Shown here one piece after another: positions 8,946 to 16,509 of a stretch of 54,025 bases of DNA. The first letter of the stretch is position 1. Each line of letters opens with the position of its first letter. The notes below the pieces were generated by a model. The model had not been told where the DNA came from. It made no database searches and worked only from the letters and a program-made list of their open reading frames with translations. The translations under genes were made by a program, and so were the position numbers. The DNA is from a virus: IMG/VR virus record IMGVR_UViG_3300030049_000021, positions 1 to 54,025 of that record; one strand, given 5' to 3'.

Positions 8946-9227
8946 TTAGGCAATCTCCTTTAGGTTTGATGTCTCAAATACATGAAAGAAGTAACCTTCA
9001 ATGAACACCGTCCCGATGAACGTCGGGTTCAGATATGGAATTGGATCACGCGTGCCGAACACCTCGAATCGACGTGGGACGCAATTTCCCAAATCATCGG
9101 GGTCAAGAAACACCCACAATCTAAGGATAATCCCCTGCATCCCGACTGACAAGGGCTTTGCGCCAACCGGGATGTTTAGATAGATCCCCCCACGCTCAAA
9201 CGTCAAATCAAACTTGTAAACAGTCAT
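8946..9227 (-). CDS. DUF7352-like small beta protein
   Basis: 93 residues. The pattern 'ERGGIYLNIPVGAKPLSVGMQ ... LWVFLDPDD ... RRFEVFGTRDPIP ... FIGTVFIEGYFFHVFE' matches a widespread small phage family (DUF7352): early beta-strands, an R-F-V-F-GT turn and a C-terminal HVFE. Function unknown. Overlaps the upstream gene by four bases. Confidence 0.7.
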   Translation of the reverse strand: MTVYKFDLTFERGGIYLNIPVGAKPLSVGMQGIILRLWVFLDPDDLGNCVPRRFEVFGTRDPIPYLNPTFIGTVFIEGYFFHVFETSNLKEIA

Positions 9228-9448
9228 ACTTTCACCCCGTCAAGCATTTGGATAAGCAACCCAGCGAGCTTTTTCACGTCGGGACTCTCGCTTGCCGTCG
9301 TCTGTCGCAACATGGCTTTCGCGCAAGGTATCCCGCCTACCTGAATGGCTTCGACGATCTTTGAACTAATATTCCATGTCGATTGCGTGGGCTGTGCGTT
9401 AAGCCACTTGCCCAGGAACTCGAAAACTTCTTTTGGTACTTCGTGCAT
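9224..9448 (-). CDS. Hypothetical early protein
   Basis: 74 residues, helical (KEVFEFLGKWLNAQP...). GAGAGGAAGATTAAAC precedes the ATG. No family recognised. Confidence 0.65.
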   Translation of the reverse strand: MHEVPKEVFEFLGKWLNAQPTQSTWNISSKIVEAIQVGGIPCAKAMLRQTTASESPDVKKLAGLLIQMLDGVKV

Positions 9449-9464
9449 GTTTAATCTTCCTCTC

Positions 9465-9521
9465 CTAACTCACAAAACAAGGTCGCCCGGTTTCCGCCTC
9501 TACCCGGCGCTTGAAGTTCAT
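9465..9521 (-). CDS. Possible 18-residue micro-ORF
   Basis: The peptide is MNFKRRVEAETGRPCFVS. Its ATG overlaps the stop of the RDF-like gene in an ATGA arrangement, and it lies in an otherwise empty 70-base gap. Coupling is the only evidence. Confidence 0.3.
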   Translation of the reverse strand: MNFKRRVEAETGRPCFVS

Positions 9522-10663
9522 TCCATCACCAAGGGCGGTTGCCCATCAGCAAACGGGTCGGTCTTTTCCTCGACTAATTCGCCTTCAACCGTTTCAAGAT
9601 TTTCCGTTGGTTCGGGTTCTTCCGTTTTTTGTCCGGTCGGTGAGTCGGGATCGAATGACGTGGCGAACGCTTGGAACGCTGGCAAATCGGCGCATCTCGC
9701 ATCAGTCCCGGCTAGATAGACGAGAGCCCAATCCAAATCCCGATCTTTGCAAATGGCCTTGAATTTCTCATAGTCCGATCTGATTGCACCGTCCGAGAAA
9801 TTCCAGCCCGCATCCTTAACCGCTTGAGTCGCAAGAACGAAAACCTCGTCAGTTCGTTTGGCCGTTGGCAAAGCGTTTGCCGTGCCTTGCGTTAGCGCCT
9901 GAGTCTCTTGAGGCAGTTGCAATGCAAGCCGCCTGGCCTGACCTTCCATCGTGTTCTCCATGAGGGCCTTCACGAAGTCGGGAGGGTTCGCGTCTAGTGT
10001 CAGTCGAGCGGTTACCCATCTAGTAACTTCTTCACCAACGGTTTTGCTCATTTTGTGGATGGTAAGCAGACAATAGGCGTGTTTCAGGCCCATAGAGCGC
10101 AAGGTTTCGACCATGCCGTTCACCTCTTTGTTAAATATCACTCCCTTGCTGGTGAGTTGCCAAAGGGTGATATCTTTAGTGGCAGGCAAAATGACGCGCA
10201 ATGTTGTCGAAAGGTCGCATTGACGATCCTGTAGGTCCGCTCCAAGCCCATCTGGGTCGCAAAGGCACGGAACGATCCCGCGATCCTCGCAGAAAATAAT
10301 CTTCTTGGCTTTCCGTCTGATTTCGACGTACTTGCATAGAAGACCGTCGCATTGGTGGGTCCGCGTCTTGCCGTCGTTCTGAGTGAAATTCTCATCCACG
10401 CTTAGCCGAGTGTCCACGATGACGCTAATCTGATTCACTTCGGTCGATAGATCCCACTCGCCAGGACGATCCTTCCATGGGCGAAGAATTCCGGGGTAGG
10501 CCGCTTTCAGATTTTCCATGGCCGCTTTATCCGGACATGTGAATCTGTATGTGCTTCGTCCCTCAGGGTGGGTTCCGTCACCACTCTTGTTCGGCACTAG
10601 CTCACCGATACGGATGTGTCCGACTCTTGTTTGCGATCTTTGGCGTTCAATTGAAATTGGCAT
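9518..10663 (-). CDS. Recombination directionality factor-like protein (Gp3-like family)
   Basis: 381 residues. The start MPISIERQRSQTRVGHIRIG is characteristic of the Gp3-like family named after the phiC31/phiBT1 recombination directionality factor, common in phages of actinobacteria and uncultured hosts. A cysteine-rich region at about residues 104-150 (CDGLLC, FCEDRGIVPCLCDPDG, QCDLS) likely binds a metal. The C-terminal third is acidic and low in complexity. In phiC31 the protein reverses the serine integrase, but no integrase is recognised here, and many relatives occur without one beside recombination nucleases. AAGGAG precedes ATG. Its neighbours (exonuclease, SMC ATPase) suggest a role in phage recombination. 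Confidence 0.8.
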   Translation of the reverse strand: MPISIERQRSQTRVGHIRIGELVPNKSGDGTHPEGRSTYRFTCPDKAAMENLKAAYPGILRPWKDRPGEWDLSTEVNQISVIVDTRLSVDENFTQNDGKTRTHQCDGLLCKYVEIRRKAKKIIFCEDRGIVPCLCDPDGLGADLQDRQCDLSTTLRVILPATKDITLWQLTSKGVIFNKEVNGMVETLRSMGLKHAYCLLTIHKMSKTVGEEVTRWVTARLTLDANPPDFVKALMENTMEGQARRLALQLPQETQALTQGTANALPTAKRTDEVFVLATQAVKDAGWNFSDGAIRSDYEKFKAICKDRDLDWALVYLAGTDARCADLPAFQAFATSFDPDSPTGQKTEEPEPTENLETVEGELVEEKTDPFADGQPPLVME

Positions 10664-10676
10664 GATGATTTTCTCC

Positions 10677-11912
10677 TTAACCGAATGGCGCGGGTCTTAC
10701 CGCTGTCTTGGGCGTCGTTTCCTTCTTGGGTACGCCTAACTGTCGTTGCTGGTGAGCCTTTGGAACGTTGTCCGCGTAGTCAACCCACTGGCAGAGTCCA
10801 CGGAATCCGCGAATAGGCGATTCTGATCTTGGGTAGGTGTAGAGTGCGGCTCCAAGCTGTTTGGCTTTGCTTTCCAGCGTTCCGAACTCTGTTTCGAGTC
10901 CCAGTGCCGATGCGTGGGGGCCGATGTGAAGGGAGGCTATGAAGTCGGACGGCGGCAAGTCGTACTCTTCACCGCTTTCGATAAGCACGATTCTGTCACA
11001 AGCTTCGTATGCCGACACTTGGGCCTGAACCGCCTTATGGTTGATTGCGTTTGAATGCTTAAAATCACACCAGAGGGACACGCTATCTTTGCCCCATGCG
11101 CTCGGCCAGTCATATTTGTAGGTGCTTCTGTCGAGTGAGAAATGAGCGTCAACGGTGCCAGCGTAGCCGGTCTCGCAAACCTCTAAGCACCATCGCTGCA
11201 TGGTCTCAGGGAGTTTGTCAAACTGGGCGCGGGTGAGTCCACAACGTCTTAGCAGGATCTCTTCAAATAGTTCGTGGTCGATCGTAACCGGGATATGAAC
11301 AACCATCGCCTCTTGCCCAACCGTCGTCCATGTCGGGTTGGCTTTCAGAATCCACTCGGACGAGCTGACAGTGTAGGAATAAGCTGCGGCGCAAAGGTCC
11401 TCAAGTTCTTTGATAGTTGGCAGGTAATCCGGATTGTTCTTTGGAACGAATAAATTTAGCTTAATCGCCTCGTGCCTTAACCACTCCATCATGAGGTCCC
11501 GGTCGGGTGCCATTTCAGGGGATGCCCCGTCAATCTTGAGCGCGCACTTGTAAACCCAGTGGTGCCCCAGCGATCCTATGCGGGCCTTGTGGTCGCGGTA
11601 CCGTTCGTGGGCGAGCATTCGAACCTTCCAATCCATGATATGGGCTACCGCTTGCTCCATGCTCATGTGTTTACCTAGCTGACTAGCGCACGATTCCAAG
11701 ATAACCGGGTCGTCGGTTGGTGTACCTGCGGCGATTAGAAAGCCGATGCAGTCCAAAGCCGCTTCTTTGCCAGACCACGGAATAAGATGTTGACCGGGCG
11801 CGTACCCTAGCTTTGTCGTCACACTTTGGAGAGGGATACCGTGGTATCGGTAAGAGCCGCCCGAATCTCTTCGGGCGTAGTAGGGGACTTCGATGGCTGA
11901 GTTTTTAACCAT
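10677..11912 (-). CDS. PD-(D/E)XK exonuclease, Cas4/RecB-like
   Basis: 411 residues. The nuclease core is seen in the C-terminal half: GYAGTVDAHFSLD (the G-T-V-D motif supplies the first Asp), then LWCDFKHSNAIN (D-x-K) and QVSAYEACD, the typical Q-x3-Y helix. The N-terminal part is helical and resembles the lid of phage recombination exonucleases. Family role: 5'-end resection of double-stranded DNA for single-strand annealing. It overlaps the SMC-like ATPase gene by one base and precedes the RDF-like gene, forming a recombination module. No single-strand annealing protein was recognised. Confidence 0.85.
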   Translation of the reverse strand: MVKNSAIEVPYYARRDSGGSYRYHGIPLQSVTTKLGYAPGQHLIPWSGKEAALDCIGFLIAAGTPTDDPVILESCASQLGKHMSMEQAVAHIMDWKVRMLAHERYRDHKARIGSLGHHWVYKCALKIDGASPEMAPDRDLMMEWLRHEAIKLNLFVPKNNPDYLPTIKELEDLCAAAYSYTVSSSEWILKANPTWTTVGQEAMVVHIPVTIDHELFEEILLRRCGLTRAQFDKLPETMQRWCLEVCETGYAGTVDAHFSLDRSTYKYDWPSAWGKDSVSLWCDFKHSNAINHKAVQAQVSAYEACDRIVLIESGEEYDLPPSDFIASLHIGPHASALGLETEFGTLESKAKQLGAALYTYPRSESPIRGFRGLCQWVDYADNVPKAHQQRQLGVPKKETTPKTAVRPAPFG

Positions 11913-13447
11913 TACTCTGAATCAACCTCCTTAGACTCCAAGCTTTCGGCCAGCTTCTTTTCAAGGGCTAGTTGCTCGTCGGCGTAGACCACCTCTGGAT
12001 CGGCTATGCGGCCCTCGTGCAGGAAGTAGTCAACCGTTCGGAATCCTTCGACTACTTCACCAGCGGTAACCGCGATCTCCGTAAAGATGTAGGTTTTGGA
12101 CTCTTCCGCGATCTTGCGAATGATCTCCATATTTTTGGGCGTGATCTTCTCGCCGTCGCCAAGAGCGAATATCCGCATCATCGGCTTTTCCATCACGCCA
12201 AAGCTCGTGGCGAACCGGATCTTGGTTTCAGTGTTGTGCTGCCTCAGCGGTAAACCGTCAATCCAAATCGCATACTCTCTCTTTTCAGATTCAGGCTTCG
12301 ACGTGTCGCGGATCTCAAAGCCAGGGAATGCAAATCCCGATGATTGAGCAGACTCGAATAGTAGTTTTTTCTTAGCGTTGCGGGCATCAAGAAGTTGTTT
12401 CTCAAGATCGGCTCGTCTGGTTTCGGCTTCCTGATATTCGGCCAAAGCCGCATCAATACGCTTGTTCTCCCTAACGTTTGCATTCGTGGTGTCAACCGTC
12501 TTGATTCTCTCTTCAATCTCGGCGGTGGATTCAGGAACGAATGAATCAAGGTTCGTTTGAGCGGTTTGCAAGGATTCCTTTGTCTTCTCGTGGATGCCCT
12601 CGCATCTCTCAATGTCGGCGCGTTGCGCATTGAGCTTGTCTTGAGCCGCCTTTAGCTCATCCTGAAGCTTCTTGATAAGGTCTTTGGTTTCGGTCTCGCT
12701 CGTTTCGCGGGTTTTGATAGCCTCAGATTCGGCTTTCTCCTGGGCTGTCCATTTATCCAAGGCTGATTGCAAAGTGACTTGCTCGGCGTTGTGATTCTGG
12801 AGCTTCTGAAGTTCGGCAATCAGCGCGGATGCATCTTCCTCCACTTCGGGCGCGTCAACCTTTTTCATGCCGGCATTGCGCTTCGTGATTCGGTCGACGT
12901 CGGCGTTAGCTACCTTGCGCTTGTCGACTAACTCAGCCTCAAGTGAATCAAGTTCTGTCGTATCGACCCGGAAAGCGTTGCGGATCGCTTGGACTTGCTC
13001 GGCATCTTTCTTTTTTAGGAAGTCTCCGATATCGAACGTGATTGAGCTAACAAGGCTCTTTAGGCGCTCGGCGGGTGGAGGACTGGCAAGCGTGGCCCAG
13101 CCATCTTCCGTGTTCACCTGGATCTTCACTTCGTAATCGATCTCGCCTTCACGTTTGCCTGACTGCACCTTAAAGCACCTGGCAATCACCTTTAAGCGGT
13201 CGAACACCAATTCAGCGCGGGCCTCATTTGCTCCTTGTCGAATCGGCAAATTATCCGTTGGTTTACCAAGAATCGCCATAGCGATACCCTTGATGAGGCT
13301 AGACTTCCCGGCTGCATTGTCACCGCCAAGAGCGATGAAGTATTTGCCGGGTGGGATGTCTTGCAACAGAACGTCTTTGATTCCCTCGAAATTGGTGAGG
13401 GAATACGCGACTAGGGTTAATGGCTTTTTCTCTTGCTGCTCGATCAT
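11912..13447 (-). CDS. SMC/Rad50/RecF-like ATPase
   Basis: 511 residues. Residues 14-50 give LVAYSLTNFEGIKDV then the Walker A loop GGDNAAGKSSL. A long central coiled coil (about 170-350) is rich in Glu, Lys, Gln and Ala. The C-terminal part has MMRIFALGDGEKIT as the Walker B-like strand (hhhhDGE) and a switch-like FTEIAV. The length fits phage SbcC/Rad50-type ATPases that pair with a nuclease. Here the partner is probably the next gene (PD-(D/E)XK exonuclease). Four-base overlap with the gene upstream. Confidence 0.85.
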   Translation of the reverse strand: MIEQQEKKPLTLVAYSLTNFEGIKDVLLQDIPPGKYFIALGGDNAAGKSSLIKGIAMAILGKPTDNLPIRQGANEARAELVFDRLKVIARCFKVQSGKREGEIDYEVKIQVNTEDGWATLASPPPAERLKSLVSSITFDIGDFLKKKDAEQVQAIRNAFRVDTTELDSLEAELVDKRKVANADVDRITKRNAGMKKVDAPEVEEDASALIAELQKLQNHNAEQVTLQSALDKWTAQEKAESEAIKTRETSETETKDLIKKLQDELKAAQDKLNAQRADIERCEGIHEKTKESLQTAQTNLDSFVPESTAEIEERIKTVDTTNANVRENKRIDAALAEYQEAETRRADLEKQLLDARNAKKKLLFESAQSSGFAFPGFEIRDTSKPESEKREYAIWIDGLPLRQHNTETKIRFATSFGVMEKPMMRIFALGDGEKITPKNMEIIRKIAEESKTYIFTEIAVTAGEVVEGFRTVDYFLHEGRIADPEVVYADEQLALEKKLAESLESKEVDSE

Positions 13448-13812
13448 GCTACTTCACTTTCCTTAACTTCCATGCCTGCCCAAACTTCGGCGGCTTCCTC
13501 GGGAGTTAGTTTCACAAACGGGAACGGATCTTTTCGTAGGCCTACGATGTGTTTCAGCGCATACGATCCTTCTGAACCGATCTTATAGGGCATCGATTCT
13601 TGGCGCTCAATGATCTCCTGTTCGGTCAGCGTTGATGCATAGTCTTTGACCATCGTTAGGCCGTTGAATACGGCCTCTGCAATACCAGGTCGGTGATAGC
13701 TGTACGTTGCGTTAGGAAACTCCAAAAACAGGAGTTCCTTTTCAGCGTCGAGCGCGGCGCGGGTGATCTTGCTGGATGAGTTTATGAGTGTGTGATATCT
13801 GAGTGTTTTCAT
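13444..13812 (-). CDS. Hypothetical early protein
   Basis: 122 residues. The frame is open further upstream, but ATG 13812 (MKTLRYHTLINSSSK) overlaps the stop of the zinc-cluster peptide and is preceded by AGAAGG. The sequence is alpha/beta (AEKELLFLEFPNATYSYHRPGIAEAVFNGL). No family recognised. Confidence 0.7.
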   Translation of the reverse strand: MKTLRYHTLINSSSKITRAALDAEKELLFLEFPNATYSYHRPGIAEAVFNGLTMVKDYASTLTEQEIIERQESMPYKIGSEGSYALKHIVGLRKDPFPFVKLTPEEAAEVWAGMEVKESEVA

Positions 13813-13910
13813 AGTCCTTCTGGCTCCAAATCGCCTGTGAAAATCGGGTCGGGAAAGCAGGTGCATTCTGCGAGGTCGCAGTAGGGGCAGATGTAAATGT
13901 CGTCGTTCAC
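13809..13910 (-). CDS. 33-residue zinc-cluster peptide
   Basis: GTG start within a GTGA overlap with the gene before, and an ATGA overlap with the gene after. The peptide contains CPYC followed by CTC (C-x2-C-x5-C-x-C), a compact likely zinc site, and an acidic tail. Coupling at both ends argues it is real. Confidence 0.7.
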   Translation of the reverse strand: MNDDIYICPYCDLAECTCFPDPIFTGDLEPEGL

Positions 13911-14233
13911 TGCGCCCTCTCAATCCGGTCGTCCCGAATCTGTTCGCGGGTTGGTTGCTCGCCTAGATGCATGGCCGCTACGGTTTTAGCCGCCGCCCTG
14001 TGAGATTCGGACGTCTCCGGGTCTACGCCATCCCATGCCGTATCTAGTGCGAGGGCGAGTCGGTAAATCGTCGCCTCCGCTGATTCGATGGTGTAGCCGA
14101 TATCGGCGCGAAGAATGACTTCGCGAACGTCTTGCTCCACCGATTTGAGTTCTTCCGTTAGCCGCCTCATGTCCTCCCTCGCGGCGATCAAATGACCGAG
14201 GACTTGGAAGGCTAGGTCTAGTTGGCGATTCAT
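13907..14233 (-). CDS. Hypothetical helical early protein
   Basis: 108 residues, predicted coiled helix (LAFQVLGHLIAAREDMRRLTEELKSVEQD). AGGTGA lies eight bases before ATG. No family recognised. Confidence 0.7.
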   Translation of the reverse strand: MNRQLDLAFQVLGHLIAAREDMRRLTEELKSVEQDVREVILRADIGYTIESAEATIYRLALALDTAWDGVDPETSESHRAAAKTVAAMHLGEQPTREQIRDDRIERAQ

Positions 14234-14346
14234 GATCTCACCTGTCGTGGATTCTCAGATCGGGATTTCTGCCAAGTGCGGTAACCCTTGGATCGCTTCA
14301 AATCCGTCTTGGGTCTAACGCCTAATTTGCGTCCGTAAAGGCTCAC
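14230..14346 (-). CDS. 38-residue basic peptide
   Basis: GTG start in a GTGA overlap with the upstream peptide gene, and stop in ATGA overlap with the next. Strongly basic (MSLYGRKLGVRPKTDLKRSK...WQKSRSE), so it may bind nucleic acid or protein. Second gene of the leftward operon. Confidence 0.6.
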   Translation of the reverse strand: MSLYGRKLGVRPKTDLKRSKGYRTWQKSRSENPRQVRS

Positions 14347-14477
14347 TTCTGCCCATCCTCTTTGTTCTCGGTTGCGAGAGTAGCGAGGATCTTGTACAGT
14401 TGGTCGGTGCTTTGGGCGCTGAGAATGTCAGCGAGGGTGAATGATGGGCTCCTTTCAGGGCCGTTTGCGATAAGCAT
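14343..14477 (-). CDS. 44-residue peptide, first gene of the leftward operon
   Basis: ATG 14477 has GGAG eight bases upstream. The peptide is acidic and helical (SFTLADILSAQSTDQLYKIL). It lies directly downstream of the leftward promoter. Unknown function; early small proteins in this position often target host functions (inference). Confidence 0.65.
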   Translation of the reverse strand: MLIANGPERSPSFTLADILSAQSTDQLYKILATLATENKEDGQK

Positions 14478-14515
14478 ATCGTTTGCTCCATGCGCTCCTT
14501 GTTGGGCGCACCACT

Positions 14516-14544
14516 AATATACACGAAATGTTAGGCGAATGTAA
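14516..14544 (-). promoter_or_regulatory. Leftward early promoter
   Basis: On the minus strand, TTACAT (14539-14544) is followed by 17 bases and then TATATT (14516-14521). The predicted transcript starts near 14509 and has a short leader before ATG 14477. The -35 box lies inside an 11-bp repeat array. Confidence 0.7.
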
Positions 14545-14557
14545 GATAAATGTTAGA
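14525..14557. repeat. Three tandem 11-bp operator-like repeats
   Basis: The units GAAATGTTAGG, CGAATGTAAGA and TAAATGTTAGA follow one another with exact 11-base spacing (consensus AATGTTAG), one helical turn each. They cover the -35 and spacer of the leftward promoter and lie just upstream of the rightward -10, a classic place for a cooperative regulator. Confidence 0.75.
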
Positions 14558-14565
14558 TGTCGCTG

Positions 14566-14571
14566 TATACT
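14566..14571 (+). promoter_or_regulatory. Rightward early promoter -10 box (leaderless start)
   Basis: TATACT lies seven bases before ATG 14579, so the mRNA should begin at or next to the start codon. No ribosome site is present. No clear -35 is seen; the operator repeats occupy that region. Confidence 0.6.
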
Positions 14572-14578
14572 ATTTTCG

Positions 14579-14773
14579 ATGGACCAACCACTACACGATC
14601 AACGGAAAAAGCTTTCTTGGGCTGACAAGGTTGAGATTCATAGTCTCTACACAAACCGAACAAAGACAGGGCACACCATGATCAGCCTTGCCGAAAAGTA
14701 CGGCGTCGTGCGCCAGACCATCGCGCTTGCGGTTGACGAAATCGCGAAGACTAAGGAGAAGAAAACCAAATGA
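14579..14773 (+). CDS. Small helix-turn-helix regulator
   Basis: 64 residues from ATG 14579; the open frame upstream overlaps the operator and is unlikely to be coding. The segment KVEIHSLYTNRTKTGHTMISLAEKYGVVRQTIALAVDEIAK matches a Hin/Trp-repressor-like helix-turn-helix (SLAEKYGVVRQTIALAV). It is the first gene of the rightward operon and sits next to the triple repeat, so it is the leading candidate to bind it and control both divergent promoters. Confidence 0.75.
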   Translation: MDQPLHDQRKKLSWADKVEIHSLYTNRTKTGHTMISLAEKYGVVRQTIALAVDEIAKTKEKKTK

Positions 14774-15099
14774 ACAGGCGAGCCGTACCGCTCGAATCAT
14801 TCGTCGAAATGCTTTCCAAATTGGAGCAAGGCGGCGTTGTTGAAGAGATCGAAGATCACCTTCGCAATGTTGTCCGCAAGGTCACTGAGACCAACCAGGC
14901 GGGCAGCGTGACTATCACCCTAAAGGTCATGCCGGGGAACTCTAAGAAGTCCTCTAACCAGATTCGCATTGAAGAGAAAGTAGCGTCATCAGTCCCGAGA
15001 CTGTCGGGCGAATCCATCTTCTTCGCGACCGAAACCGGCGACCTATCTCGCCACAACCCAGAGCAGGGTGCTCTATCATTCGAAAAGGAGATTAGCTAA
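14770..15099 (+). CDS. Hypothetical early protein
   Basis: 109 residues, helical N-terminus and a basic beta segment (SVTITLKVMPGNSKKSSNQIRIEEKV). This small protein commonly precedes DUF2303 in phages, as it does here. ATGA overlap upstream, one-base overlap downstream. Confidence 0.7.
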   Translation: MNRRAVPLESFVEMLSKLEQGGVVEEIEDHLRNVVRKVTETNQAGSVTITLKVMPGNSKKSSNQIRIEEKVASSVPRLSGESIFFATETGDLSRHNPEQGALSFEKEIS

Positions 15100-15920
15100 T
15101 GGCTATTGAAGAAAAATCACTCGCAGATGTTCTTGAATTCGTCCGGGGCATGACGGACGGACAAATTAAACAAATCGACGTTGGCGGCGTAGCATTACTG
15201 CATTCCAAGGAGACAATCGAAGTCGAAGATCTGCAAGCGATCGTCGATAAGTATGCTAAGGGGCCACGACGAATCGAAGCCCACATCCAGCTTACCGACG
15301 TTGATAGTTTGACGTCATATCTCGCGCGTTTTGGCGACCCTTTCGGGGTACCCGCTGACGATCCTATCTTGATTGTGGCCGAAATTAAGGCGGCTAGGAT
15401 CGTTGCCAAGATCGACTACCACACGCATGATTCACCTTCATGGTGTGGGCACACGGCAACCCTTATTTCTCAGCGCACGCCAGAATGGGGCGCGTTCTCG
15501 AATGTCAACGGAAAGTTCCAGACGCAAGACGAATTCGCCAGGTTCTTGGAAAAGTATTCATCCTGGATCATTCAACCCGACGCGGCAACGGTTGTTGAAC
15601 TCGTCGAGAATTTGGAGGGGACCACTACGGGCACATGGTCGGCAAAACCTAACCGAACGAACGGGAACTTTAAGTTCTCGCACGAAGAGGAGACGATAAC
15701 GACGGTGACTGTGCCGGTGAAGCTTCTAATCGAAATTAAGCCTTTCTATCACTCCAAGAGTGAGCCGATAGGTGTGAGAATTCAGCACAAGTTCGTCGGC
15801 GGCAAACCTCAGTTTGCGCTCATCATTGACAACATTGAGGAAGTCGAATACGAGGCCCTTCTTCAAACCATCCAAGAGGTAGAGACCGCGACCGGCTTAC
15901 CGGTTCTCGTCGGGCCTTAG
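15099..15920 (+). CDS. DUF2303 (YfdQ-like) protein
   Basis: 273 residues. Recognisable by IEAHIQLTDVDSLTSYLARFGDP (the VES/VDSLtsYv-rF motif), the DYH motif in KIDYHTHDSP, WGAFSNVNGKFQTQDEFARFLEK, and the late FKFSHEEETIT. Length is normal for the family. DUF2303 proteins are widespread in phages and prophages; function is not established. AAGGAGATTAGCTA precedes ATG. Confidence 0.9.
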   Translation: MAIEEKSLADVLEFVRGMTDGQIKQIDVGGVALLHSKETIEVEDLQAIVDKYAKGPRRIEAHIQLTDVDSLTSYLARFGDPFGVPADDPILIVAEIKAARIVAKIDYHTHDSPSWCGHTATLISQRTPEWGAFSNVNGKFQTQDEFARFLEKYSSWIIQPDAATVVELVENLEGTTTGTWSAKPNRTNGNFKFSHEEETITTVTVPVKLLIEIKPFYHSKSEPIGVRIQHKFVGGKPQFALIIDNIEEVEYEALLQTIQEVETATGLPVLVGP

Positions 15921-15927
15921 TCAATAT

Positions 15928-15945
15928 GGGGCCTTGACTGGCCCC
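15928..15945 (+). other. Intergenic hairpin
   Basis: Perfect GGGGCC/GGCCCC stem with a six-base loop, no T run. Possibly a weak terminator or an mRNA-processing or stability element between DUF2303 and the membrane protein. Confidence 0.4.
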
Positions 15946-15967
15946 TAGCAATTTTAGAGGAAACCCC

Positions 15968-16159
15968 ATGAAAAAACGACCTAACCAACTCCACTGGCCC
16001 GAATCTGGCTACACGCCAGTTGGCCCCTTTCTCGTTGATAATTGGTCTATGCCCTACGTTGTCGGGTTGGCTTTCGCCCTGGGCTTTCTGCTGATTCGTG
16101 AGATAGTGTTCTGGGCGGTACCGGTCATCGACGGTTGGATTCGGGGGGCTGGGTGGTGA
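15968..16159 (+). CDS. Small membrane protein
   Basis: 63 residues with one or two hydrophobic segments (MPYVVGLAFALGFLLIREIVFWAVPVI). AGAGGAAA precedes ATG. Function unknown. Confidence 0.65.
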   Translation: MKKRPNQLHWPESGYTPVGPFLVDNWSMPYVVGLAFALGFLLIREIVFWAVPVIDGWIRGAGW

Positions 16160-16509
16160 ATCCAATCTATCGAACATTAACCGGTGGCATTGAATGCACG
16201 ATGGAGGGCGGCAAGCTCTTTGTCCGTGAATTTAACGAAGAGAAATCCCGGTTTAACCGTGGTCCGTGGGTTGAGAATCCTATTTCTAAGGATGAGGCAT
16301 ACGCGAGTTGGCGTAACGCTGCAATCGATATTGAGCGTTTTAGGTTAGGCTGCATGTACCACTGCCTCACGTCGGAAACCAAGTCGGGCTGGCTTATCGA
16401 ATACCGATCCCAAGAGCTACGCAGAAAAATTGACGCGCTTACTGTTGAATACGAGCAGGCGTTAGCGGACGAGATGGTTGATAGGCCAAAGATTGAGGGG
16501 CAACCATGA
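16156..16509 (+). CDS. Hypothetical early protein
   Basis: 117 residues. GTG 16156 is chosen because it makes a GTGA overlap with the previous stop; an upstream TTG would intrude into that gene. The sequence begins MNPIYRTLTGGIECTMEGGK. No family recognised. Confidence 0.65.
   Translation: MNPIYRTLTGGIECTMEGGKLFVREFNEEKSRFNRGPWVENPISKDEAYASWRNAAIDIERFRLGCMYHCLTSETKSGWLIEYRSQELRRKIDALTVEYEQALADEMVDRPKIEGQP

Noticed and set aside
9518-10663. Evidence for a temperate lifestyle
   Set aside because: An RDF-like gene alone is not enough; no integrase, attachment site or full-length cI-type repressor was recognised.
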